A stretch of DNA of 19,619 nucleotides, taken from assembly GCA_018065365.1 (NCBI GenBank), contig JAGHTH010000184.1, positions 1-19,619 of the forward strand, in the 5' to 3' direction. Made by a program: the position numbers and the translations under genes. This DNA is from Candidatus Coliplasma caballi (GTDB lineage Bacteria > Bacillota > Clostridia > Oscillospirales > CAG-382). Positions 1 to 6,910 of this stretch are shown piece by piece (within the stretch, counting starts at the first letter, position 1; the number at the start of each line of letters is the position of its first letter). Under the pieces are notes generated by a model. The model was not told where the DNA came from. It saw only the letters and a list, made by a program, of their open reading frames with translations, and searched no databases.

Positions 1-484
1 GGCAATACTCGAAAAACTGCTCCGAGGGTTTGGAAGCGCCGACTTTTTCGGAAATATACAGTTTGTCAAAATAGGAAAACATTCCTGCCGTCTTCAAACG
101 CGAGATCTGCTGCTCATACGCGGAATTGCTCGCCGCGCAAATCAGGTATTTTCCTTTGAGATAATCCAACAGGTCGATCGCTCCGTCCATGTGTTCCGCA
201 AGCGTACAGAGTTCATGGCGGAACTGTTCTTCAAACGGTTTCGGAGCGGCGCTGATTCCCCATTCCGCAAAAACAAGTCCGAAACGCACGTCGTAAAGCT
301 GCGCGCGCGTGATCTCTCCCGTTTCGACCTTTCCCCACAGGACGTCATTGACTTTATGGAACAAGGCGGGATATTCCGGCAGAAACGGAGTTCCTGCCGT
401 CCGGCAACAAAGTTCCAGCGCTTTCTTTGCGTTCGCGTCAAAATCAAGCAGCGTATCGTCGATGTCAAGCAAAACGGCTTTCAT
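1..484 (-). CDS. HAD-superfamily hydrolase, YjjG-like (3' end outside window)
   Basis: Partial gene: 161 N-terminal residues are visible and the C-terminus lies beyond the left edge. HAD motif I is at the start (LLDIDDTLLDF, nucleophile Asp7 and acid/base Asp9). Next come a helical cap (about 15-90), motif II Ser in AASNS (about 118) and the motif III Lys in KPSEQFF near the edge. This layout fits the YjjG/YfnB group of haloacid-dehalogenase phosphatases, which dephosphorylate small phosphometabolites or noncanonical pyrimidine nucleotides; the substrate cannot be read here. The start overlaps the end of the upstream peptidase gene by 20 nt, so the two are probably translated from one mRNA. 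An adjacent in-frame ATG at 487 is an equally possible start; AAGGGAAG lies just upstream. A shadow ORF in another frame (142-468) was set aside because it lacks these motifs. Confidence 0.85.
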   Translation of the reverse strand, partial: MKAVLLDIDDTLLDFDANAKKALELCCRTAGTPFLPEYPALFHKVNDVLWGKVETGEITRAQLYDVRFGLVFAEWGISAAPKPFEEQFRHELCTLAEHMDGAIDLLDYLKGKYLICAASNSAYEQQISRLKTAGMFSYFDKLYISEKVGASKPSEQFFEYC

Positions 485-1109
485 CATTCTGTTCTTCCCT
501 TCTTTTCGGAGGTTCGCCGACGACCGTTCGTACGAGAACTCCGTCTTCGATCACGAGAGAAGTTCCGTTCGGGATGGTATAAACCGGGCATTCCGAGGTT
601 TTCAACGCTTCTTCATAGTACGGGCGGCGCGCTTCTCCGTAATGGCAGAAAAAGATGCCGTCAAACAAACCGAGCGCGGAAAAATCTTCCAAGCCGACGG
701 TGTTTTGATCAAACGGGGCGACGTGCGCGATGCCTTTCCCGATCACGTGGCAGCCGGCGCTCGCGCCGATATAGACGACGCCTTTTCGGATATATTCTTC
801 GATCAATCCCAGAACGCCGTGCTTACGAAGACGGTACATAATCCCGAACGTATTGCCGCCGCTCATGAAGATCGCGTCAAGATCGAGATCCTTTGCACTT
901 TCGGGCTGATAATAATTCAAAACGCTGACGTTTTCGGCGCGAAACCCGAACTGCGTCATTTTTTCTTTGAATTTATCCCCGCGCATCTGCTTTTCGTTGG
1001 CTTTTTCGTTGGGGATATACAGCAAGCGAATCTCCGAAAACGGTTTCCCGATTTCTTCGGCGATCATTTCGGGGTTGGAAAAATCGTTGGAGGACAGAAT
1101 AAACTTCAT
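465..1109 (-). CDS. Peptidase S51 (PepE-like) family protein
   Basis: 214 residues, the usual size for family S51. The nucleophile elbow GASAGC places the catalytic Ser at 117, and FMSGGNTF (81-88) is the hallmark loop before it. His156 in FCHYGE matches the triad histidine of Salmonella PepE (Ser120, His157). Family members are cytoplasmic serine peptidases; PepE cleaves Asp-X dipeptides, but many Firmicute homologues are uncharacterised, so aspartyl dipeptidase activity is an inference. No signal peptide. The start has AAGGAAAA about 6 nt upstream. It is the first gene of a two-gene unit with the HAD phosphatase, driven by the promoter at 1141-1169. Confidence 0.85.
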   Translation of the reverse strand: MKFILSSNDFSNPEMIAEEIGKPFSEIRLLYIPNEKANEKQMRGDKFKEKMTQFGFRAENVSVLNYYQPESAKDLDLDAIFMSGGNTFGIMYRLRKHGVLGLIEEYIRKGVVYIGASAGCHVIGKGIAHVAPFDQNTVGLEDFSALGLFDGIFFCHYGEARRPYYEEALKTSECPVYTIPNGTSLVIEDGVLVRTVVGEPPKRREEQNDESRFA

Positions 1110-1140
1110 TTGCTTTTCCTTATCTGCATAAACTTACTTT

Positions 1141-1169
1141 ATTATAGCACAGTTTTTTCGGAAATACAA
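1141..1169 (-). promoter_or_regulatory. Sigma-A type promoter of the peptidase/HAD unit
   Basis: On the minus strand a perfect -10 TATAAT (1141-1146) is preceded by TGTGC, giving an extended -10. A weak -35 TTGTAT (1164-1169) sits 17 nt upstream. The predicted transcription start is about 25 nt before the peptidase start codon. The extended -10 compensates for the poor -35. Confidence 0.75.
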
Positions 1170-1184
1170 TACAAAGTTCCAAAG

Positions 1185-1219
1185 AAAAAAGCAGAAACAA
1201 CGGATGTTTCTGCTTTTTT
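1185..1219 (-). terminator. Rho-independent terminator of groES-groEL
   Basis: A perfect 14-bp stem (arms 1185-1198 and 1206-1219, core GCAGAAAC/GTTTCTGC) with a 7-nt loop and six T at the 3' end of the minus-strand transcript, starting 24 nt after the groEL stop codon. Because the A/T ends are symmetrical it could also act on the plus strand, but no plus-strand gene precedes it. Confidence 0.9.
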
Positions 1220-1242
1220 GAACCTGTTTTACGGCGTAAAGA

Positions 1243-2882
1243 TCAATACATTCCGCCGCCCATGCCCTGTGCGTTCATGGCAGCGTTTGCAGCGGCTTCT
1301 GCCGCAGGATCCTTCTTGTCCGCGACGAGCGCTTCGGTCGTCAGCACCATGACGCGACGGAAGAAGCGTTCTGCAGAGCGGATCTGGTAACTTTGGTAGG
1401 ATCGACGATGCCGGCTTCGATCATATCCACGTACTTTTCGTTGTACGCGTCGAAACCGATACCGGGTTTGCGGTTCTTCACGCCGTCCACGACGACGCTG
1501 CCCTCGCAGCCCGCGTTCTCGGCGATCTGACGGACGGGTTCTTCCAGCGCGCGCAGCACAATCTTGACACCGGTTTGTTCGTCGCCGGTCGTAACGGAAG
1601 CAAGCTTTTTGACTGCGGGAATGCAATCAACGAGCGCGGTACCGCCGCCTGCGACGATGCCTTCCTCAACGGCGGCTCTCGTTGCGTTGAGCGCATACTC
1701 GATGCGAAGTTTCTTCTCTTTCATTTCGGTTTCGGTCGCGGCACCGAGTTTGATCACCGCAACACCGCCGGCGAGTTTTGCAAGACGCTCGTGCAGTTTT
1801 TCTTTGTCGAAATCGGAAGTGGACTGTTCGATCGCGGAGCGGATCTGACCGATACGGTTCTTGATCTCCTCGGGATCGCCCGCGCCGCCGACGATGATCG
1901 TGTTTTCTTTGGTAACCTTGACCTGTCTTGCGCTGCCGAGCAGATCGAGCGTCGCTTCTTTCAGTTCCAGACCGAGTTCGCTCGAAATGACCTGGCCGCC
2001 GGTCAGGATCGCGATATCTTTGAGCATATCCTTGCGTCTGTCGCCAGAGCCGGGGGCTTTGACCGCAACGCAGGTAAAGGTGCCGCGGAGTTTGTTGACG
2101 ATCAACGTGGAGAGCGCCTCGCCCTCAACGTCTTCCGCGATAATGACCAACTTTTTGCCGCTCTGAACGACCTGCTCCAGCAGAGGCAGGAGTTCCTGAA
2201 TGTTGGAGATCTTCTTGTCGGTAATCAGAACAGCCGCGTCATCGATGACGGCTTCCATCTTATCGGTATCGGTTACCATATAAGGCGTGATATAACCGCG
2301 GTCGAACTGCATACCCTCGACCACTTCGCAATAGGTTTCGGCGGTCTTGGATTCCTCGACCGTGATGTCACCGTCTGCGGTAACTTTTTCCATTGCGTCT
2401 GCGATCAGTTTGCCGATCGTTTCATCAGCCGCGGAAACCGTTCCGACTCGCGCAATATCGGCAGAGCCGTTGACGGGCTTTGAAGAAGCAACGAGCGCTT
2501 CGACCGCGCAATCGACTGCTTTGGAAATGCCCTTCTTGATGATCATGGGGTTTGCGCCTGCCGCGACATTCTTCATTCCCTCACGGATGAACGCCTGCGC
2601 AAGCAGCGTTGCGGTCGTAGTTCCGTCGCCGGCAGCGTCGTTCGTCTTGCTCGCGACCTCACGAACAAGTGCAGCGCCCATGTTTTCGAACGCGTCTTCC
2701 AGCTCGATCTCTTTCGCGATCGTAACGCCGTCGTTCGTGATCAGCGGAGAACCGTATTTTTTGTCAAGCACCACGTTTCTGCCTTTCGGTCCGAGCGTGA
2801 TCTTGACGGTGTTTGCAAGTTTGTCAACGCCGCGAACGAGTGCTTCTCTTGCCTCGTTGCCGTTCTTGATCTCTTTTGCCAT
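1243..2882 (-). CDS. groL: Chaperonin GroEL, with a one-base frameshift near the C-terminus
   Basis: 60-kDa chaperonin that refolds proteins inside a double ring capped by GroES. The start is ATG 2882 (MAKEIKNG), with GGAGG 8 nt upstream; a TTG at 2897 would include that site. Family marks include DGVTIAKEIELED (51-63), the ATP-binding GDGTT (85-89), GGVAVIKLGAATETEMKEKK near 400, and a C-terminal GGGMY tail. The reading frame breaks at about 1350/1351: in frame the protein ends at a TGA at 1341 after VASWC, while the expected continuation MVLTTEALVADKK and the Gly/Met tail lie in a neighbouring frame up to the stop at 1243. One missing base restores about 546 residues, the normal length. The intact tail suggests a sequencing or assembly error or a very recent mutation. 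It follows groES by 18 nt in one operon. Confidence 0.93.
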
Positions 2883-2900
2883 GATGATTACCTCCAAATA

Positions 2901-3185
2901 TTACTCGACGATCGCGAGGATATCGTTCTGACGGACTACGGTATATTCTTCGCCGTCAAGTTTGATTTCCGTTCCGGAATATTTGCTGCAAATGACCTTG
3001 TCGCCTTTTTTGACAAGCATTTGAACTTCTTTTCCGTCCACAAGTCCACCGGGGCCGACTTCGACAACTTCCGCGATCTGCGGTTTCTCTTTTGCCGCGC
3101 CGGTCAGGATGATCCCGCCTTTCGTGGTCTCCTCCGCTTCCAGCATCTTGATGACCACACGGTCTGCCAAGGGCTTTAATTTCAT
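2901..3185 (-). CDS. groES: Co-chaperonin GroES
   Basis: 94 residues, full length for the 10-kDa co-chaperonin. It begins MKLKPLADRVVIKMLEAEE. The mobile loop (about 17-34) carries the hydrophobic GIIL (24-27) that docks on GroEL, and the closing strand VRQNDILAIVE is typical. A strong AGGAGG lies about 8 nt before the ATG. It is the first gene of the groES-groEL operon. No clear sigma-A promoter was found in the 228-nt gap upstream, but a degenerate CIRCE repeat (3320-3346) points to HrcA-type heat-shock repression. Confidence 0.97.
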   Translation of the reverse strand: MKLKPLADRVVIKMLEAEETTKGGIILTGAAKEKPQIAEVVEVGPGGLVDGKEVQMLVKKGDKVICSKYSGTEIKLDGEEYTVVRQNDILAIVE

Positions 3186-3319
3186 AGTAAAAATCCTCCT
3201 GTCGAATTGGTTGAATCGAATACTTTTTCCGGGCGGAATCCCCGCCCTCTTTTACTTGCATCATTCTAAACGAGTTTTATGAATTATGAAACCCGAAAAT
3301 ATGAACAAAATGTAAATTG

Positions 3320-3346
3320 CTGGCACTCTGCCTGTTCAAGTGCTGA
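3320..3346 (-). promoter_or_regulatory. CIRCE-like operator (HrcA site) upstream of groES
   Basis: The CIRCE consensus is TTAGCACTC, nine bases, GAGTGCTAA. Here the arms read CTGGCACTC and AAGTGCTGA with exactly nine bases between, matching 14 of 18 arm positions and keeping the GCACT/AGTGC core. It lies 134 nt before the groES start. A possible minus-strand -35 (TTGAAC, 3334-3339) overlaps the element, but the -10 that should follow at 3311-3316 (TTTACA) is poor, so the promoter is not fixed. HrcA binding is inferred from the pattern and from the gene it precedes. Confidence 0.65.
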
Positions 3347-3413
3347 TTTTGTGAAATCGAGGAATTTGCCGTATTCTAAAGGATACTTTCAAACATACGT
3401 GTTTCATCAAAAT

Positions 3414-4565
3414 TTAGCACTTATGTTGATTTCCTGCCAAATTGTCTTTCCTTTTGAAGAACTGATAGAAATTGCAGCGAATCATTCCGTTATACAGTTT
3501 CCGCACCTTATCCGCTTTTCGTCCGAAATACTGTTCGTACTGCTCGTCGGATGTGATCACGTAGATCTGCCAGGACGGAACGTTCCGGCGGAATGCCTCT
3601 CCCATCGCTTTGGCAAGGTCTCTCGCCTGCTTCAGATCGCCGAGCCGTTCGCCGTACGGAGGGTTGGCAACGATGGTGCCTCGCGCGTCCGGAACGGGAG
3701 AGCGGAAACGCGACGCGTCGCCGGTTTTGAAAACGATGTCGTTTTGTACGCCTGCGCGGCGGGCATTCTCTTTTGCGAGCGCGATGCATTCGGGATCGAT
3801 ATCAAAGCCGTAGATCTTCGTGGAAGCCGGCAGGATCTCGGATTGCGCGAGTCTTCGCTCCGCGTCCCACGCTTCTTTCGGGATCTGCGGGAACTGTTCC
3901 GCGGCAAAATGTCTGTGAAGACCGGGCGCGATGTGTCTGGTATAGAGTGCCGCTTCGATCGCGATCGTTCCGGAGCCGCAAAGCGGATCCACAAACAAGA
4001 CGTCCTCGCGCGGTCTGGACATACAAACGAGCGCGGCGGCAAGCGTTTCGCGTAACGGCGCCGCATTGGATTGCGGGCGGTAGCCGCGTTTGTGGAGCGT
4101 GATCCCGGAAGTGTCGATCATGATATACGCGACATCTTTCAAAATGAAAAATTCGATCTGATACGTTACGCCGGTTTCCGAAAAGCGCTGTATGCCGTAA
4201 ACCGAAGAAAGATGATCGACCGCCGCCTTTTTGATGATCTTCTGGCAGTCCGGAATCGAAAACAGCGCGGATTTGACGGAATGGCCTTTGACCGGGAATG
4301 CGTCTTCTCTTCCGACCCATTCTTCCCAGGCGATCCGTTTCGTTCCCTGAAACAATTCCTCAAACGTTGCCGCCGGAAAAGACGAAAGCAAGATCAAAAC
4401 ACGTTCCGCAAAGCGAAGCCGGAGATTGCATTTCACGATCGCGTCGATCGGAGCGTCGAAAATCACGCGTCCGTCAAGCGTTTCCGCTCTTTGATAGCCG
4501 AGCGCGTCGATTTCTTCCCCGACAAGTTTTTCAAGTCCGAACAAACAGGTTGCAACAAATCTCAT
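3414..4565 (-). CDS. THUMP-domain class I RNA methyltransferase (RlmL/YpsC family)
   Basis: 383 residues that follow the layout of B. subtilis YpsC and the N-terminal half of E. coli RlmL, which makes m2G2445 in 23S rRNA. An N-terminal ferredoxin-like/THUMP region (about 1-155) includes VPDCQ-like SIPDCQKIIKKA and the LHKRGYR hinge (158-163). The Rossmann methyltransferase follows: SAM-binding DPLCGSGTIAIEA (193-205), acidic FDIDPEC (254-260), and catalytic NPPYGERLG (301-309). The exact rRNA target is inferred. I chose ATG 4565 because the family starts at FVATC; an in-frame GTG at 4583 overlaps the upstream stop codon by 4 nt and lacks a ribosome site, while GGCGG precedes the ATG. It is probably co-transcribed and coupled with the upstream kinase-like gene. 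Confidence 0.88.
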   Translation of the reverse strand: MRFVATCLFGLEKLVGEEIDALGYQRAETLDGRVIFDAPIDAIVKCNLRLRFAERVLILLSSFPAATFEELFQGTKRIAWEEWVGREDAFPVKGHSVKSALFSIPDCQKIIKKAAVDHLSSVYGIQRFSETGVTYQIEFFILKDVAYIMIDTSGITLHKRGYRPQSNAAPLRETLAAALVCMSRPREDVLFVDPLCGSGTIAIEAALYTRHIAPGLHRHFAAEQFPQIPKEAWDAERRLAQSEILPASTKIYGFDIDPECIALAKENARRAGVQNDIVFKTGDASRFRSPVPDARGTIVANPPYGERLGDLKQARDLAKAMGEAFRRNVPSWQIYVITSDEQYEQYFGRKADKVRKLYNGMIRCNFYQFFKRKDNLAGNQHKC

Positions 4566-4579
4566 ACCGATACCGCCGA

Positions 4580-5611
4580 TCACAGAATCAGGTCGGACAG
4601 CATCGCCGCGACGAGATCGCCCGATTCGGTAATACAGTTGACCTGTAACGCATCTGCGTTCGACGTCGGAATGGCAACGGTCAGGCAGGCGACCCCGGAT
4701 TCTCCGCTGCTGCGTACCCGGAAATCCCAGCCGTTGCGCTCACAAATCATCTGCGCAAGGAACAAATCAAAGAATACGTCGCTGTAAGCGCCGCGAAGAA
4801 GCTCTCCGGAATACTCGCCGGAAAGGATTCCCTCGTACAGTTCGTCGTCCATCAACGGTTCAAACGAAAAACGTACCGTAAATTCATCCATTCCGGTGGC
4901 GCTGTCCACAACGACTTTCCCGCCGATTGCCGTCTCGGAAGAAACGACAAGGAGTTCCGTTACGGCAAACCGAAGCGCATCCACGTCGATTCTGGCGTAG
5001 GAAGGTTTGTCCGAAGGATGATACGTCGGCAGGAAACCCGCGTTTTTCAGTAATAAAATGCTTTCATCCATCAACGCGCTGACTTGCCCGTTCAATTCAT
5101 AAACCGCGGGATGAAGATCGGAACGCATTTTTGCGCTCAACAGGTTGGCCGTAACCATCTGGAAGCGCAGCGTATGCAGGAAGTTCTTCCGAAGGGTTTT
5201 CTCCGCCTCGGAGCCGCTTTCCGCACTCGAGCGAAGTACGTTCAGTTGGTCGCCGATACGCTCATTTCCGGTAGGAAGCATCGCGGCTTTCTCGCCGACT
5301 TTTTCCCAGACGAGAGCAGTGATCGTACGAAGCGCGAGCAAATACCCCTCGCCGAGTTTTTTGGCAAATACCAGATAAACGCCGTCCACGTTCAAGGAAA
5401 TACGGATAACCTGGCCGGTGGTCATTTTCTGGAGGCGCAGGATATCTCTTGAGAAAAGATATCGAGTGATCTTGCAGCTTTTTCGGATCGGAAACATCGC
5501 GCAAGGACGGTTTCTTCCGGTTACAACGAGGGCTTCGTTCAAAAGAAGCGCGGGATAACGCAGAAGCTGAAGATCGTCTTCGGTAATTCGCTCTTTCACG
5601 GGAAGTTGCAT
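4580..5611 (-). CDS. PAS/histidine-kinase-like protein with degenerate ATPase domain
   Basis: 343 residues, cytoplasmic, with no signal peptide or membrane segment. Residues about 15-105 resemble a PAS sensor fold (ALLLNEALVVTGRN at the start, GEGYLLALRTIT at the end). Residues 135-195 look like a dimerisation helix pair; LRKNFLHTLRF (140-150) aligns with the HELR box, His146 being the candidate phospho-acceptor. Residues 205-315 follow a HATPase_c layout and end LFLAQMICERNGWDFRVRSS, matching the G2-box region of histidine kinases. The N-box asparagine is absent (TELLVVSSETA) and no DxGxG is visible, so ATP binding is doubtful. It may be a sensor pseudokinase or protein-interaction module. 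GAGG lies 8 nt before the start. It overlaps the RNA methyltransferase reading frame if that gene starts at GTG 4583. Function not established. Confidence 0.6.
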   Translation of the reverse strand: MQLPVKERITEDDLQLLRYPALLLNEALVVTGRNRPCAMFPIRKSCKITRYLFSRDILRLQKMTTGQVIRISLNVDGVYLVFAKKLGEGYLLALRTITALVWEKVGEKAAMLPTGNERIGDQLNVLRSSAESGSEAEKTLRKNFLHTLRFQMVTANLLSAKMRSDLHPAVYELNGQVSALMDESILLLKNAGFLPTYHPSDKPSYARIDVDALRFAVTELLVVSSETAIGGKVVVDSATGMDEFTVRFSFEPLMDDELYEGILSGEYSGELLRGAYSDVFFDLFLAQMICERNGWDFRVRSSGESGVACLTVAIPTSNADALQVNCITESGDLVAAMLSDLIL

Positions 5612-5664
5612 TTTACATACCTCACTTCAAACAGTTTTTTACATTGCAATACTCGGCAAGCACC

Positions 5665-5694
5665 AAAAAAGCGCTTCTTTTGAAAGCGCTTTTC
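5665..5694 (-). terminator. Rho-independent terminator after the zinc-ribbon gene
   Basis: A 10-bp stem AAAAGCGCTT (5667-5676) pairs with AAGCGCTTTT (5684-5693) around a 7-nt loop. The minus-strand transcript ends in six T. It lies 39 nt after the zinc-ribbon stop codon and before the kinase-like gene, so it separates the two units. Confidence 0.85.
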
Positions 5695-5732
5695 TGTTCC
5701 CGAGAAATAACCTGACTTATGTGATAAGTTGA

Positions 5733-6008
5733 TTACTTGTTTCTCTTTGCTGCGAAGCATTCGCTGCAAAGTACCGGTCTGTCGGTAGAAGGCTGGAAAG
5801 GAACTTTCGCTACTTTTCCGCACTCTGCGCATACGGTTTCAAACATCTCTCTGGGCGCTCTTGCAGCGTTCTTTTTCGCGTCTCTGCAAGCTTTGCATCT
5901 CTGCGGCTCGTTCTGGAAGCCTTTTTCAGCATAGAATGCCTGTTCACCGGCGGAGAACACGAATTCGTTGCCGCAGTCTTTGCAAACCAAAGTCTTGTCT
6001 TCGTACAT
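5733..6008 (-). CDS. Tandem zinc-ribbon protein
   Basis: 91 residues with two four-cysteine zinc ribbons. The first, Cys9/12 and Cys38/41 (CKDC, CKAC), matches the probable zinc-ribbon domain common in Clostridia. The second, Cys60/63 and Cys81/84, has exactly 17 residues between CAEC and CSEC with the PFQPSTDRPVLCSEC signature of the CxxC-x17-CxxC family. The role is unknown; nucleic-acid or protein binding is a guess from the fold. The start is ATG 6008 (MYEDK) with AAGGAG 8 nt upstream; a longer reading to 6050 crosses an inverted repeat and has no ribosome site. It follows the sigma factor gene by 68 nt on the same strand, and a terminator follows it. Confidence 0.85.
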   Translation of the reverse strand: MYEDKTLVCKDCGNEFVFSAGEQAFYAEKGFQNEPQRCKACRDAKKNAARAPREMFETVCAECGKVAKVPFQPSTDRPVLCSECFAAKRNK

Positions 6009-6033
6009 TTGCTTAACTCCTTGTTGAATTTTT

Positions 6034-6059
6034 ATAATAACCTTTTGCAAGGGTATTAT
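6034..6059 (-). repeat. Imperfect inverted repeat before the zinc-ribbon gene
   Basis: Arms ATAATA+CCTT and AAGG+TATTAT pair over 10 of 11 positions around a TTGC/GCAA tetraloop. It lies between the sigma factor stop and the zinc-ribbon ribosome site and is not followed by a T-run, so it is not a normal terminator. It could be a repressor operator or an mRNA hairpin near the ribosome site. Confidence 0.5.
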
Positions 6060-6076
6060 TCATACAGCTGACACTT

Positions 6077-6655
6077 TCAGCACGAAAGCATCTCTTTCAG
6101 TTTACGCCGAATTCTGTAAACCGCGTTCGCAATGCTCTTTTCGTCTTTTCCGAGACGAGAAGCGATCTGCAAATAGGAGCTATCGGATAAATACAGCTCA
6201 AAAACGCGTCTTTCAAATGCGGACAGTTCCGAAAAAACTCTGTCGTATAAAATGGAACCGCTTTCCCGATCAATAAAATCACTTTCCGGCGAACTCTCAG
6301 ATATCAATCCGTCCGACTGATCGTCCAATGAAACGGAAGAACCGTTTTGCTTGATGTAACGTCGGACAGCGCTGATAATGCTGTGGCTGATACAAGAAGA
6401 AGCATACGTCGCAAAAGCAGCGGAAGTCCCGTTATAAGTCCTGACGGCTCTGAGCAAGCCGATCATTCCCTCCTGGAACAGATCTTCCTTTTCCGCTTTT
6501 GGAAGTGAATTGGCAGAACGGTAGATATGGAAGTGTATCAAACGTTTGTAAGAAGTCACAAGCGCGTCAAACGCACGCTCGTCGCCCTCCTTCGCCCTGG
6601 CAATCAAAACATTTTCTTCATTTGCATTCATTGCCTGGCAATCGGAGCTTTTCAT
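6077..6655 (-). CDS. Sigma-70 family RNA polymerase sigma factor, SigH-like
   Basis: 192 residues from ATG 6655, which has GGGGG 7 nt upstream. Region 2 (about 28-100) includes the core-binding and -10 recognition helices EDLFQEGMIGLLRAVRTYNG and FATYASSCISHSIISAVRRY. A short linker with SVSLDD resembles the linker of B. subtilis SigH. Region 4 (about 142-190) carries the -35 helix-turn-helix YLQIASRLGKDEKSIANAVYRIRRKL. Region 1 and a full region 3 are absent, as in SigH and ECF factors. SigH in Bacilli and Clostridia drives the entry to stationary phase and sporulation; that role is inferred, and a generic sigma factor of unknown regulon is possible. It has its own strong promoter and a palindrome in its leader, and is probably co-transcribed with the zinc-ribbon gene. 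Confidence 0.85.
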   Translation of the reverse strand: MKSSDCQAMNANEENVLIARAKEGDERAFDALVTSYKRLIHFHIYRSANSLPKAEKEDLFQEGMIGLLRAVRTYNGTSAAFATYASSCISHSIISAVRRYIKQNGSSVSLDDQSDGLISESSPESDFIDRESGSILYDRVFSELSAFERRVFELYLSDSSYLQIASRLGKDEKSIANAVYRIRRKLKEMLSC

Positions 6656-6684
6656 CAACATACCCCCGCTACCGGAACACATAC

Positions 6685-6706
6685 GATCATTGTATATACA
6701 AAGATC
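6685..6706 (-). repeat. Near-perfect palindrome in the sigma-factor leader
   Basis: GATCATTGTAT and ATACAAAGATC match as reverse complements at 10 of 11 positions; outer bases extend the symmetry to 28 bp (6681-6710) with one further mismatch. It lies between the predicted transcription start (about 6726) and the start codon, a typical repressor position. It also overlaps the -10 of a second possible promoter (TTGATA 6713-6718, 16 nt, TATACA 6691-6696). Confidence 0.6.
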
Positions 6707-6732
6707 ATATTTTATCAAAACTGTACTTTCAG

Positions 6733-6790
6733 ATTATACACAAATTTTTGGAATTGTCAACCTTTTTTTGAAATTTTTTTGAATTTTTTT
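6733..6790 (-). promoter_or_regulatory. Consensus sigma-A promoter with phased A-tracts (sigma factor gene)
   Basis: On the minus strand the -35 is a perfect TTGACA (6755-6760) and the -10 a perfect TATAAT (6733-6738), 16 nt apart. Directly upstream are three A7 tracts (6763-6769, 6774-6780, 6784-6790) whose starts are spaced 11 and 10 nt, in phase with the DNA helix. Such tracts act as UP elements and bend DNA. This should be a strong vegetative promoter. The start site is about 70 nt before the sigma factor start codon. Confidence 0.88.
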
Positions 6791-6857
6791 GTACTGTTTT
6801 ACAAAAATTTGTGGGACAATTCCGCCTTATCGGCAAAAATATTCCGAAAAGCAGCAG

Positions 6858-6880
6858 AAAACCGATTTATCTTCCGGTCT
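6858..6880 (-). terminator. Possible weak terminator after the AAC(3)-family gene
   Basis: On the minus strand ACCG and CGGT (extended by a G-T and an A-T pair) flank a 10-nt loop and are followed by a short T-run, about 30 nt after the stop codon. The stem is short, so this is only a candidate end for the glycogen operon transcript. Confidence 0.3.
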
Positions 6881-6910
6881 GTCGGGGAAAAAGCGGGAAA
6901 AACCGATCAC

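Noticed and set aside
191..1352. Long plus-strand reading frames opposite the peptidase and HAD genes
   Set aside because: They lie antisense to genes with clear motifs, have Arg/Phe-rich composition and no family signature.
1341..1360. Programmed frameshift in groEL
   Set aside because: No slippery run, no stimulatory structure seen, and no such event is known for groEL; an indel is simpler.
1575..2483. 302-codon plus-strand frame opposite groEL
   Set aside because: Shadow of the conserved groEL frame; no motif and no ribosome site.
5715..5729. 15-bp palindrome ACTTAT-GTG-ATAAGT after the zinc-ribbon stop codon
   Set aside because: Short, 3' of a gene and just before a clear terminator; no sign of function.
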